From Serripes groenlandicus (taxonomy: Eukaryota > Mollusca > Bivalvia > Cardiida > Cardiidae), in assembly GCA_031761405.1 (NCBI GenBank), contig JASEVX010000008.1, forward strand, positions 76,096,744 to 76,160,743: 64,000 bases of DNA, read 5' to 3'. Both the position numbers and the translations under genes were made by a program. Each line of letters starts with the position of its first letter. Position 1 is the stretch's first letter. Below are positions 24,811 to 37,329 of this stretch, in pieces. Below the pieces are notes generated by a model, which was not told where the DNA came from, did no database searches, and saw only the letters and a program-made list of their open reading frames with translations.

Positions 24811-27800
24811 TGTGTATCACATTTAAAACACATGGCTGTCAATGTTCAAGGTTACTAAGAGCTCATAAGTCTGTATAAATGCTTCTGACAAATAATGAAC
24901 TCTACATGTTGCCCCTATGTATCTAGTTAATTAAACGCTCCACTGTTTGCTACATCCACCGCATTTTAGTACTTCAGTACTTTGATTAATTTATTTTACT
25001 TAGAAATTCTGGTTAAAGTTTTGCATGCAACTAAATTAAGAGTCCATATCTCAGTATTTACTTGATGCATTGCATTGAAACTTTCTACAACCCTACCCAA
25101 CTATCACACCTGTGTAGATTATTAAGTACGATAACTCTATCCTGCATTTTATGCAAGTTATGGCCTTTTTGGGCTTAGAAATTCTGGTTAAAGTTTTGCA
25201 ACTACATTTACTTTTAGAGTGTAATCTCAGTAACAACTTGAAAAATTGTATTGAAACTTTATACAACCTTTCCCAATTTCACAACTATAAACACAATCAA
25301 TTAAGATAACTCTATCCTGCATATGGTGCAAATTGTTGCCCTTTTTTTACTTAGAAATTATGGTTAAAGGTTTGCTTGCAACCACATTATCTTAGTATTA
25401 AACTACTTGATGCATTCCATTGAAACGTTATACAACCCTTTCTAACCATCACACCTACAGTGTGGGGAAACAACTTTTTCACGTGACACACAAATGGTAA
25501 CGTACACACAGGAAGTAGGACAAAAGAGCACACATCAGGCAAGTTATTTGCATATTTCTACGTTATTAACTCGCTCCCAAATTAGAGACCTAGCCTACCG
25601 ACTGCACCAATTTATAAGCTTTCCGAAAATATATGTATTGTCTTTCAGAACGTTTTACTTTTTGAGAACATTCAAACAATATTTTCCAAAATTGGCATGC
25701 CAACGTACACACTCTTGACCAATTTGTTATGACAGCGATTTTTTTTACCTAAATTGTGAATGGGAAATTGTGAAAAATAGTGTTGTTGTTTCCATAAAAT
25801 TGTGAATTTAAATATTACAGCTATGTAACTTAATAATAAGCCGCTGTCTGTGTTGAGGCTTGCATTACTAGCTACGATCACTAAATCGTCAGTTTGAGTA
25901 GCAGGGGATACGGTTTGAGATTCAGATGTAGGCGATACGGACCCTAATTCTAGTTGGGTTTAGACAGTTAAAACTGTTTCCATGCATGGCCCTGGTGAAT
26001 GTTCTGTACGCTGCTCAGTATCATGGCTAGTGTCCAATTGTGCCTTACCAAATAATTGATCGTTTTATAGCCTTTTCAGGCGCTGATGGTAGTTTTTTCT
26101 GATAATATTTATTATATCTCGACATTGTCAAATCATTTTTATCGTAATCATCTAGACGCTTTAGTTATAAATGCATGCGTCTTCAATAAGTAATTTTGTT
26201 CTCATTTATCCGCTGTTAACATCATAGGCAGCTATTGCAACGATTAAATAGATCATATTTAACATTAAATTGAGTCTAGAAAATATGCAGTTACCATTTA
26301 AATACATGAAACTCCAATTCACATCAGCGAAAAATTTCGTCGGACGCCATGTTTTTTCTTAAAAACACGTGGTTAAGTCAACAAGTCGAAATGGGTAAAA
26401 AATAAATAAATGAAATATCACCCAACTCCCAATACTTATTGTACGAATAAGAAATATAATTATTTCGTTAAATATTTGTTTCCGATAAATAATTGCGACA
26501 CCTGAATGGATATACGGCACTGAGAAATGTTGCGATTTGTTTTAAAATGTAAACAACAGCGACGGGCCGAGAATGTTTTTGATTTTGTCAGAAAAGCTAG
26601 TTACAAAGTTAAAATTAGGCTAGTCGGCCAGAATTGTGAATTGAAGGACCCTTTTGGCCAGAATTGTGAATGGGTCCGTCGGACCCTTTTGGAAAATTGT
26701 GAAGAGCCGTTTGTAATTGTGAATGGGTCCGTTAAACGGTACCAGCTAAAGAAGGAAAAAAATCTATGTATGAAAACGTCCGAAAATACCGTAACTTTTC
26801 GTTGCAAGTGTTTTGAAGTGGCTTTCTCGATGTAAAAGAAGATTCTACTCTTCTTAGATACTTTTAATTGCCGGATTTTAAAAGAAAAAATCAAAACAAG
26901 TGGCACTGTAAAAATGTCAACGTGCACACTCGTGAAATGTTTTGTTATGTTATGTCAACGTACACACTTCTAACGTTTTAAGGTGTAATTCTTAACTTGA
27001 TACAATGATATGTACATGTTAACGTATTTTATCGTCTGAAATATATTATAACATCGTTTGAATTATTTTGTAAGACACATTAACTCTGCGGTAGACTTGG
27101 CCGTATCATGCAAATTATGTGTTGCCTATCGCCGGGAGCTACAGCATGTGTTTGAATACAAATCGCATATAAGATTTTCTATTTTCTGAGAACTGCCATT
27201 ATATGATATTCTCGATGTCGGTTTTGTTAGTGGCGTTGCGAAAACACTTAACCTTGGCCGTAACACAAAATCAGTTATAGATCTTCTAAAGTAACTTAAA
27301 TTTCATGTTGCGAGTTTCAGCAAGGTCCATAACGATTGTTGTAATTTATCGTTTTAAATCCAAACTTGACCTTTTCCGCATTCTAACCTGCAAATGGATT
27401 TAAAACACTTTTATTGTGTGTATATTTTAAACAAATTATTGCAATAAATGAAAGTCGGATTATTATCTTTAAATACGAGTTATTTTGTTAGTAAATGTTA
27501 CAAAACAACTCGCCAGAACATTTTTGGCATGTTAAATGTAGCATGGATAAAAAAAACAAATGCTTGCGTTCTTTGTTTTCCTTTGCACAGTTACTCCATT
27601 ATCGGAACGGTAACAAGAAAGAGAAGTTTAACCGTGCTAACAATATCGTGGTGATAAATTACAACAATCGTCATTGTAACGCAGGCTAGATAAGAGATAT
27701 ACTTTTGACAAAATGGTACAAAACCGTAACGACATTCACTACCATCGTGAATAAAATTATACACATACACAATAACTCGGATAGGTACTACTATTACATA

Positions 27801-28380
27801 CCGAGTTATAGACCTTGCTGAAACTCGCAACATGAAATTTAAGTTACTTTAGAAGATCTATAACTGATTTTGTGTTACGGCCAAGGTTAAGTGTTTTCGC
27901 AACGCCACTAACAAAACCGACATCGAGAATATCATATAATGGCAGTTCTCAGAAAATAGAAAATCTTATATGCGATTTGTATTCAAACACATGCTGTAGC
28001 TCCCGGCGATAGGCAACACATAGTTTTGCATGATACGGCCAAGTCTACCGCAGTGTTAATGTGTCTTACAAAATAATTCAAACAATGTTATTGACGCCGC
28101 GTGGAAGCGCGGCGTCAGTATGGGATAGGTTTTAATTTTGTACCATGGGGTGACGTAATCGAAAAGGGAGAAACCAATGTTATTATTGTTAAAAAAAACC
28201 TCTGTTGATTGTTTGAAAAAAACAACCTTTATGAATCAATAAATTGTATAAAATGATTTAAGACACAAAAAGATACAAAATACTGAAAATAGGCATGTCT
28301 TCTACGGTTATCACAAAATTTTAGACACATCTAATCGGTATTTTATAACTTTCCCCTAACTTTCTAGGCTACGTTCTTTT

Positions 28381-30213
28381 TAGCTCGCCTATTCGAAGAA
28401 ATAGGGGAGCTTATGTTATCACCCCGGCGTTGGCGTTGGCGTTGGCGTTGGCGTTGGCGTTGGTGTTGGCGTTGGCGTCCGCGTTGCCAGCTTGGTCAAA
28501 CCTTTGCGTGCAAGGCCTTTTCTCAGACACTGTGTATGCTGTTGCTTTGAAACTTCACACACTTATTCAGGATCATTAGGGGACCTTGTATGTCAAGTCC
28601 CATAACTCTGGAATGGATTTTGACTGAATTGTGCCCCTTTTTGGACTTAGAAATTTGGTCAAACCTTTGCGTGCAAGGCCTTTTCTCAGACACTGTGTAT
28701 GCTGTTGCTTTCAAACTTCACACACTTATTCAGGGTCATTAGGGGACCTTGTATGTCAAGTCCCATAACTCTGGAATGAATTTTGACTGAATTGTGCTCC
28801 TTTTTCGACTTAGAATTTTGGTCAAACCTTTGCGTGCAAGGTCTTTTCTCAGACACTGTGTATGCTGTTGCTTTCAAACGTCACACACTTATTCAGGGTC
28901 ATTAGGGGACCTTGTATGTCAAGTCCCATAACTCTGGAATGAATTTTGACTGAATTGTGCCCCTTTTTCGACTTAGAATTTTGGTCAAACCTTTGCATGC
29001 AAGGCCTTTTCTCAGACACTGTGTATGCTGTTGCTTTGAAACTTCACACACTTATTCAGGATCATTAGGGGACCTTGTATGTCAAGTCCCATAACTCTGG
29101 AATGGATTTTGACTGAATTGTGCCCCTTTTTGGACTTAGAAATTTGGTCAAACCTTTGCATGCAAGGCCTTTTCTCAGACACTGTGTATGCTGTTGCTTT
29201 CAAACTTCACACACTTATTCAGGGTCATTAGGGGACCTTGTATGTCAAGTCCCATAACTCTGGAATGGATTTTGACTGAATTGTGCCCCTTTTTCGACTT
29301 AGAATTTTGGTCAAACCTTTGCGTGCAAGGCCTTTCCTCAGACACTGTGTATGCTGTTGCTTTCAAACTTCACACACTTATTCAGGATCATTAGGGGACC
29401 TTGTATGTCAAGTCCCATAACTCTGGAATGGATTTTGACTGAATTGTGCCCCTTTTTGGACTTGGAAATTTGGTCAAACCTTTGCGTGCAAGGCCTTTTC
29501 TCAGACACTGTGTATGCTGTTGCTTTCAAACTTCACACACTTATTAAGGGTCATTAGGGGACCTTGTATGTCAAGTCCCATAACTCTGGAATGGATTTTT
29601 TTCAAACATTTGGATTTTTTTTCTTTTTCTTTTCATGTATTTTTCAATTTTGCGTTTAGCTCAACGTTAAAGTTTCGATTTTTTTTTTCTTCAATAAGTA
29701 CTGGTTCTAGGGCTTTCATATTTTTTGGGGTAAAACATTTGTTTTTTGCTGGATTTTGAAAATTGGGCATAGCTTCTTCATATTTTGTTGGATTAATTTC
29801 ATTTTTTTTTTAATTTTCTTGTATTTTTGAACTTTGAGCATTATTTTTTTTTTTTTTTTTTTTTTTCTTGAATTTTAGAACTTTGTGTTCAGCTCAATTT
29901 TTTTTTTTAAATTTCTTGTATTTTTTAAAAATTTTTTTATTATTTCTTGTTTAAAAATAATTGTGTTTAGCTCAATGTTAGAGTTTTGTTTACTTTTTGT
30001 CTTTTACACTTGCCTTGATAGTCAAAGCAGGGGACACAGTGAGACATTTAATTACGCGTAATTCTTGTCTTTCTTTTGTAAATTCAATTTCAACTGAATT
30101 ATTCCACTTTTGGATTTTGGACTTTATACCCATGCTATAACTGTTCTGAAGTAGGCCCTGATAGACGATATCCCTGATAGGCGAGCTATATTGTCCTCCG
30201 ACAACTCTTGTTA
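28381..30213 (+). mobile_element. Tandem-core Helitron-like element, 163-bp units
   Basis: Starts TAGCTCGCCTATTCGAAG and ends GATAGGCGAGC...CTCCGACAACTCTTGTT. It contains a GGCGTT hexamer run (28422-28480), then seven 163-bp units (28493-29597), then a T-rich tract. The open frames of 61-68 codons inside are the repeat unit read over and over, not genes. It matches bivalve pearl/HINE-type non-autonomous elements. Confidence 0.75.
29590..29990. repeat. T-rich low-complexity tract
   Basis: About 400 bp of long T runs (including a 24-T run near 29850) interrupted by related phrases such as TTTAGCTCAA, inside the 163-bp-unit element. No gene seen. Confidence 0.85.
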
Positions 30214-30858
30214 TAGTTTGGTTTACGACCCGATTCATCAAAGCTCAAAAAAAAGTTTCAGGCTATGTTTTTGCCTATTTACAATATTGAGATTTTTAAA
30301 TAAATGGGTAATCTTTAAAAAAATCAATGATGATTCATTTTAATTACTTCATATTTCAGTATAATTCTAGAAACTGTAAAAACAACGTTAACCCAACTAT
30401 GCAATAGGCATGGCCGTAACGTGACCCGTTCTATTTGTAAATGCAACATGTCATCGCTTGGCAATTTTTGTCATTCTTATTGAATAGACGACAAGGTGTC
30501 ATCGGTTCCTATAGAGTAATTAAGTTGTCTCTGTTTTCTTCTGTTATGAATACTTTGCTGTTTTCACGATTTCATCTGATTTCTAAAATTCATTGGATTC
30601 ATACCCGGTTTTTCATGTTTCGTTCGAGATGAACGATTCGTACCAACTGGTTTTCGCTCTTTGTTCTTGGGGAACTGACTTGACCATTTTCATAAAATGT
30701 TTATTTTTCAGTTTTCTACTGGCATGTTCAAAACAATTAATGTGACATTTGTAACAAACAAACAAAACAGACTTAATAGTTCTTGCTATAGATGTATGTT
30801 GACTATACATGTGAACTTTCATAATGCTCAATCTTGATTATGAATATCTTCTTTTTTT

Positions 30859-32105
30859 ATGCCCCCACGGAATCTCCGATTCGGGGGGCATATAATTTTT
30901 GGCCTGTCTGTTGGTCTGTCTGTTGGTCTGTCTGTCTGCACAAAAAAAACTTTAACCTTGGCCATTACTTTTGAACCATAACAGGTACGGCTACCATATT
31001 TCACATGTGTATTCCTTGTGACATGACCTTTCTGTCAGTACCAACATTTTTGACCTTGCGACCTTGACCTTTGACCTAGAGGTTGCCATTCTCGAAAAAA
31101 ACTTTAACCTTGGCCATTACTTTTGAACCATAACAGATACGGCTACCATATTTCACATGTGTATTCCTTGTGACATGACCTTTCTGTCAGTACCAACATT
31201 TTCGACCTTGCGACCTTGACCTTTGACCTAGATGTTGCCATACTAAAAAAAAACTTTAACCTTGGCCATTTCTTTTGAACCATAACAGGTACGGCTACCA
31301 TATTTCACATGTGTATTCCTTGTGACATGACTTTTCTGTCAGTACCAACATTTTTGACCTTGCGACCTTGACCTTTGACCTAGATGTTGCCATTCTCGAA
31401 AAAACCTTTAACCTTGGCCATTACTTTTGAACCATAACAGATACGGCTACCATATTTCATATGTGTATTCCTTGTGACATGACCTTTCTGTCAGTACCAA
31501 CATTTTTCACCTTGCGACCTTGACCTTGACCTAGATGTTGCCATTCTCGAAAAAAACTTTAACCTTGGCCATTTCTTTTGAACCATAACAGGTATGGCTA
31601 CCATATTTCACATGTGTATTCCTTGTGACATGACCTTTCTGTCAGTACCTTGCGACCTTGACCTTGACCTAGATGTTGCCATTCTCGAAAAAAACTTTAA
31701 CCTTGGCCATTACTTTTGAACCATAACAGGTATGGCTACCATATTTCACATGTCAGTACCAACATTTTTGACCTTGCGACCTTGACCTTTGACCTAGATG
31801 TTGCCATTCTCGAAAAAAACTTTAACCTTGGCCATTACTTTTGAACCATAACAGATACGGCTACCATATTTCACATGTGTATTCCTTGTGACATGACCTT
31901 TCTGTCAGTACCAACATTTTTGACCTTGCGACCTTTACCTTTGACCTAGATGTTGCCATTCTCAATTTTTTTTTAACCTTCCCCACTACTTTTGAACAAT
32001 AACAGGTAATGCTACCATATTTCACATGTGTATACCTTGCGACCTTGACCTTTGACCTAGATGTTGCCATTGGGGGGCATCAGTGTTTCACAAACACATC
32101 TTGTT
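30859..32105 (+). mobile_element. Tandem-core Helitron-like element, ~151-bp units
   Basis: Starts TATGCCCCCACGGAATC, with a short inverted repeat to GGGGGGCATA, then TCTG repeats, then about seven units of about 151 bp each containing CTTTAACCTTGGCCATT. The 3' end reads GGGGGGCATC, hairpin GTGTTTCACAAACAC, then ATCTTGTTT. The 3' architecture is the same as the other tandem-core elements. Confidence 0.78.
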
Positions 32106-33600
32106 TTTAATTACTTCGTATTTTTTGTTTATATACTTCCGCTTTTGCTATCATACTTCTGCTAAACTTGAAGGAGAATAGACCCCCCCCCCCCCCGTTT
32201 CTCTTTCCTGTGTCACACTTAAGTTATAACTAGAGGCAATAAACCTTAATATATGTTAATATTTAAGCACGTATGTTTGTTTTTTATCTAATGGATCTAG
32301 TAAGAGGATTTAAAACAGTTTATTGGTAAAAAAAAACACTTGAGAAACTTGTATGACACATTATAGTTGCACTGAATTTTAAGAAATACGGAAACCAAAT
32401 GATTTCAGGACTAAACTTGTCATTTCACGACTAAACTTCACATGCTGAATATCACATAGATCGTAGCATATAAAACGTTTAATCCCTACGTCAATATTGA
32501 CCCTTTCTGCTCTTGGTAACCTTTTTATATAGGCTACGGTAGCCAGGTGAGCAATATAGGCACATCTTGGCCTTCTTGTTTAACATAAAGGGACATTTGG
32601 CCTTCTTGTTCGAAATAATTACATCCTGTCTGCTTGCACAGGCTATTTAAATGTACTGTACTGCATCTGCTTCCTTTAAGTCATGCTTCAAAATCATGCG
32701 CGGCTGATGCTTTGCATCAAAATTCTTCTTGTAATATATTTCAGACGATAAAATACGTTAACATGTACATATCATTGTATCAAGTTAAGAATTACACCTT
32801 AAAATGTTAGAAGTCACGTGTGTACGTTGACATAACATAACGAAACATTTCACGAGTGTGCACGTTGACATTTTTACAGTGCCACTTGTTTTGATGTTTT
32901 CATCTAAAAATCCAGCAATTAAAAGTATCTAAGAAGAGTAGAATCTTCTTTTACATCGAGAAGGCCACATCAAAACACTTGCAACGAAAAGTTACGGTAT
33001 TTTGGGACGTTTTTATAACAAATTGGTCAAGAGTGTGTACGTTGGCATGCCAATTTTGGAAAATATTGTTTGAATGTTCTCAAAAAGTAAAACGTTCTGA
33101 AAGACAATACATACATTTTCGGAAAGCTTATATAAATGAATTGGTGCAGTCGGTAGGCTAGGTCTCTAATTTGGGAGCGAGTTAATAACGTAGAAATATG
33201 CTCTTTTGTCCTACTTCCTGTGTGTACGTTACCATTTGTGTGTCACGTGAAAAAGTTGTTTCCCCACACTGACCTATGGAAATAATCATGTTAAATAACA
33301 CTATCCTGCATATAATGCAAATTATCACCCACTAAGAAATTGTGGTTAATGTTTTGCATGCAACTACATTAGAGTCCATTATCTCAGTAACTTAAATCAG
33401 CGGACCGGTGAAATAGTCGATTGCGCTGTCCTCCGACAGCAAGAGTTAGCTTCATTGACAGCTTAGGAGCCATTTTCACTGGGATATATAAGGGTGACCT
33501 TTGATTTGACGTCATAGCTAAACAAAAAAAGGTTGGACAGCATGTGAGTTTGTTGCTTTTTGGTAGTTTTGATAATGAACTTTGATTGAATACAAACTTG

Positions 33601-33697
33601 TCAAAGGGGGCCAGCACGAATTTTTAGCTATATATAGTGTAAATATAATCTATATTTACACTATATATAGCTAAAAATACGTGCTGGCCCCCTTTGA
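33601..33697. repeat. Short near-perfect palindrome, 47-bp arms, 3-bp loop
   Basis: TCAAAGGGGGCCAGCACG to the loop ATC (33648-33650) and back, with one mismatch. It interrupts a dispersed repeat whose TTGATTGAATA phrase occurs on both sides. Confidence 0.93.
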
Positions 33698-33932
33698 TTG
33701 AATATAGGTGTAACCAGGTTGAATTATTTATGTATTAGGTTATTAAAGGATTAGGTTTGCCTGACAATTTCAATCTTATACAAAGAATCATTGCATTTTC
33801 TATATATTTCAAGAACAAAATTTGGTACTCACAAATCAGTTTTAAATCAACTATAGTCTAACTTTTATCCTTGAGTTTTATACAAGTCCAATGACACTCT
33901 CATCATAATATGTCCACGGTCACTCTTATACT

Positions 33933-34182
33933 CATCCTCGGTACCCAGGCTATTCATAAAATATATGATACCCTGGGCAAATTGGCTGTACAAATCTCGT
34001 ACTCATGAATAATTTAACAGGTGAAATGCAGCCTTTTGATTGGCCGCATGACACAAACCTTTTGCGATACTAAAATTACAGTGTTGTTACGGAGGAAATC
34101 GTGGCGCATGCTTTACGAAATTTTGCTAGCCAATTTGCCCAGGGTATCATATATTTTATGAATAGCCTGGGTACCGAGGATG
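33933..34182. mobile_element. 250-bp MITE with 55-bp perfect inverted ends
   Basis: 33933-33987 (CATCCTCGGTACCCAGGC...) is the exact reverse complement of 34128-34182. TCTTATA occurs at 33924-33930 and 34183-34189, a 7-bp target duplication. The ends being perfect suggests a recent insertion. Superfamily not assigned. Confidence 0.88.
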
Positions 34183-34189
34183 TCTTATA

Positions 34190-35345
34190 ATACATAAGTC
34201 CACTGTCACAGGAATTCATTGAGTCCAATTAATCCTATAGTGCACAATCCAACGTCGACCGAACATTACATCTATGTCTCTTAGTCTTAGATCCGTCCAC
34301 TTCTTCGCTCTTTGGCCTAAATATCTCTACCTTCACGACTAGAATCTATCTCTTCCTTCACAGCCTGAATATATCTCTCCCTTCATGGAAAAAGAATGTC
34401 CTCATTCAGTTATCCTTCCCTATTTATTCCATCTGCTTATTGGGCGCCATTTATGTAGCATTGTGATCTATCCCATAGAGGTCTGTCCCATAGATCAGTG
34501 CTTGCACTAACTTTTTGAAACAGGAAGTCCTGAGTTCCTGTGTCTGAATATTGGAAGTCCTGGACATAATCTTGGAAATCCCAGGTGCCACGCTGGCTTT
34601 TCCACATCTTGCACTTGTTTCCCTTTGTTTTATTTTATTAAAACATTATCAGAAAAGAAGCAAATTGTTACAAAAAGAGTATATTGCTCCTTTGTAAATA
34701 ATGTTATTGTTTCAGTTTCTTTCATTACACTTTTAAACCAGTAGGTGTTCTATGCGATCTATTATGCTCAGTACTGATTATGCTATGTTCTAGTCAGGCA
34801 AGTCTTTTTTTACAGATGGCTGTGAATTTGATAGATCTTTATATAAATGGAAAAAAAAAAAAGAAAAAAAAAAAAAAGGTCGGCAATTAAAAATAATTTC
34901 CTATGGATTCGTGTAAACAAAAACATAATCTTTAAACAGTTAAATTATTATAGGGACATTCTTTAATCATATCCTGGTTTGTTATCAAATTGGTTATTTA
35001 AATTTTTCTCCCCTACACTGTTCGGAATGAAAAATAGTATTGATTGGTGCGAAGTGGTTATCGAGTGTCAAATCTGGGGGTACGGATTCTCGATATTGAT
35101 TGGCTTAAATTTACCAATGGATAACTCCCACTGTCTATAATTGACACTTAATCAAAGAAAATACACAATGATTGCAGAATAATTACACACGATTTCAACT
35201 GGAAGTATACGCCCTGTGTTTTGATTGCAAGCGTATACCCTTAATTCCTGGACGTACTTGGACGTCTTCCTTGTCAATTTTGGGCGTACGGGAATGATTT
35301 TCGGGCGTAAAAACGCCCAATACGTCCATTAACGTGAGCGCTGGC
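34190..35345. other. Intergenic, nothing certain
   Basis: Contains an A-rich run (34850-34878), GTCCTG-rich words near 34520-34580 and GGGCGTA/TACGCCC words near 35200-35330 that may be decayed repeat. No gene supported. Confidence 0.5.
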
Positions 35346-35349
35346 ATAG

Positions 35350-35820
35350 ATGGACAATAATTATGTAGCTATGTGTTTGTTTAACTATAAGGGGATACTG
35401 CCTTGCTTTAGAGCTAGCTTTTATAGCGACACAGTAGAGTGTTCGCCTACGGGACAAGAGGTCCAAAATTCCAGCCCTTGTCGTGTCGGATTCTTTCGGC
35501 CGGGTTACATTGACGCCCAATATAAATTACCCGCAGTGATGTGAGATAGAGTAGTAGGTGTAGAAAATTAAATGATTTGAGGACGAATATTCATATGGAC
35601 TGGAGGAGGAGTATGTAGTATAGTGGTCTGTCCCATAGAGGTCTGTCCCATAGATAGACAATAACTCTGTAGCTATGTGTTTGTATAAGGGGATACTTAT
35701 ACTGCCTTAATTGCTATAGAGCTAGCTTTTATAGCGACACGGTAGAGTGTTAGCCTAGGGGACAAGAGGTCCCGAGTTCGAGCCCTGTTCGGGTCCGACT
35801 GTTTCAGCCGGGTTACATAG
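35350..35820 (+). repeat. Tandem duplication carrying two tRNA-like heads
   Basis: Two related segments (35350-35520 and 35650-35820) share TAGCTATGTGTTTGT, GAGCTAGCTTTTATAGCGAC, and tRNA-like boxes GGTAGAGTG and GAGTTCGAGCCC; the B-box of the first is mutated. Both end CCGGGTTACAT. CTGTCCCATAGA repeats precede the second and recur near 34480. Confidence 0.7.
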
Positions 35821-36443
35821 GTTTCTGGGTTAGTTCTACTGTTGGGAAAGCGCCATAGCCCAAATTGCTACAATGGTCGCCTATGGAAAATGTAAGAATC
35901 CAGTTTCGGTATTAATTGCCCTTGTTCATTACTTGCATATTGCAGACCAAACTTTCACTTTCAGGCAAGCTCATTTAACCTGTCAGCAATAAAATGCTGG
36001 GAAAAATTACAGAAACCAACCCCCAGAACGCTCCCAGAGACTCGGATTAGGTAAGTATGGGTTCAATCAATGTTAGGCCTAAATTAAAATTACGTTTGTT
36101 TGCCCTTTACCGACCGACCCAAAGAAATCGCACCGACCCAAATTAATTTTATTGCAAAAAGTGTTGTAAGATTTTTTTTATTTTGCTTTATTGTTTTCCT
36201 TTCGTATGGTAAGAAAGAATGAAAGATAAACATGGATGTGTCGACCTTTCTATAAATAACTCAAAAATGACCCCCAAATAACATCTGTGCGTCCATAACA
36301 CAGGGGAGAGGCTCATAATTTTTTTTCACTTTTACTATTGACAATGACAATGACAAATATTTATTGAAAGTAATTAGGCCACCGGCCCATAGTACGAAGC
36401 ATTATATTTAACAAATAGTATATAGCTGAGAATGATGTCCTTA

Positions 36444-37070
36444 TCATGTTTTCATTAACATATATATGAAATATGAAAGTTTTTTTATGATATCAGGATT
36501 GTCGTTTTGAAGCAATGTATAAAAATCATCAATGTTGGTGTCACCTACATACCAATCAAATAAAAATACAGTTCTTAATTGATCAAACATTTGGCATTGA
36601 AATAACATATGAAATTCACATTCAATAATGTTTTTCTTTAACTTTTGAAAACAGTAAATGCATATCCTTAGTTCACGATCAATATTATTGTGACGACCAG
36701 TTTCGATGCCAAATTTGTGGTTCGAGCACCGGAATTTAGCAAGAGCTATTCTATATTTGAATGGGATGTCAATCAACAGATATCTTTCAGTATTTAGCAG
36801 AGATTTATAGTATTTGTAATGATGGCAACGACCAGATGCGTTGATTTGTACATGCCAGTTTTGTTTGAAACAGTCTATTAAGCGCTGTTTAAAACATTTG
36901 ACAAAATGGTTGGCGTTTCCAACGTCCTGTGCAATCCAAACATAGCCAAAACCATAGAGAAAAAGTAAGTTTTTGACGTAAGTACTCCAGGTTCCTCGCC
37001 CAACATCATCCAAGGATTTTTGCATTAAATAACAATTTCGAGGATATCTGTTATTAACAAACGACACCAA
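36444..37070 (-). pseudogene. LINE ORF2 C-terminal fragment (reverse-transcriptase polyprotein)
   Basis: 208 residues matching the region after the polymerase of a non-LTR retrotransposon. It shows the sequence YRIALAKFRCSNHKFGIETG, followed by a terminal zinc-knuckle-like pattern CIYC...EFHMLFQC and a FYTLLQNDN / FIYMLM end. It is the downstream continuation of the fragment at 38199-38417, but about 1.1 kb of other repeat DNA separates them. The element's 3' end lies toward lower coordinates, ending in repeated TGTCAT-like units near 36340. It is 5'-truncated, with no intact polymerase. Clade not assigned. Confidence 0.8.
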
Positions 37071-37329
37071 TATTTGATACAGTAAGAATAATAATCAATA
37101 TAAATAGGATATCTACCACATTCCCAATGCTACCATGTTATTTGTTTTACTATTTAGTTTTAGATATCTTTTACAATCAAAGTACTGAAGTACTGGTAAC
37201 GAATTATTTTGAACATTTGTAAAATCTAATTTATGAATGCAATTGATCATGCTATTGCACAATTTAGTCTATTTTATTATTATTAATATTTTTTTTTATC
37301 AGTTGACAGTTTTAGTAAATGTAGCATTT

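Larger units (their letters stand above)
28091..32731 (+). mobile_element. Helitron-like insertion in the foldback element's right arm
   Basis: Comparing the two foldback arms shows an insertion exactly between GTTA (28090) and TAATAT (32732). It opens with a GC-rich hairpin (GACGCCGCG/CGCGGCGTC, 28093-28116) and ends with hairpin GATGC-TTT-GCATC followed by TTCTTCTTG, resembling Helitron/Helentron 3' ends. There is no target duplication. It contains two further tandem-core elements. Confidence 0.6.
25458..33271. mobile_element. Large foldback (TIR) element with 5-bp target duplication
   Basis: The termini are CAGTGTGGGGAAACAAC and its reverse complement. ACCTA flanks both sides (25453-25457 and 33272-33276), and the interrupted repeat reads straight through at other copies (for example 51850). 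Inverted matches: 25458-25730 with about 33000-33271, about 26770-27050 with 32732-33000, and 27050-27342 with 27812-28090. It was thus one long hairpin with arms of about 1.9 kb. The right arm lost a segment and was split by the 28091-32731 insertion. No transposase is visible. Superfamily not assigned. Confidence 0.8.
24990..33446 (+). mobile_element. Tandem-core element split by the foldback insertion
   Basis: The ~178-bp unit sequence runs from about 24990 to 25457, and the missing remainder resumes at 33272-33446, ending with GTCGATTGCGCTGTCCTCCGACAGC. The 7.8 kb between is the foldback element. The 5' end is missing and the last bases after the hairpin (AAGAGTT) deviate from the usual CTTGTTT. 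Confidence 0.72.

Noticed and set aside
26527..26835. 102-codon frame in the foldback element
   Set aside because: Built from short AATTGTGAATGGG/GGTCCGTCGGACC repeats and open on both strands; no transposase motif.
28493..29597. CRISPR-like array
   Set aside because: Units are contiguous 163-bp satellite copies with no unique spacers, in an animal genome.
28523..29759. A series of similar 61-81-codon frames
   Set aside because: They are the 163-bp satellite unit translated repeatedly; starts are spaced exactly 163 bp apart and frames exist on both strands.
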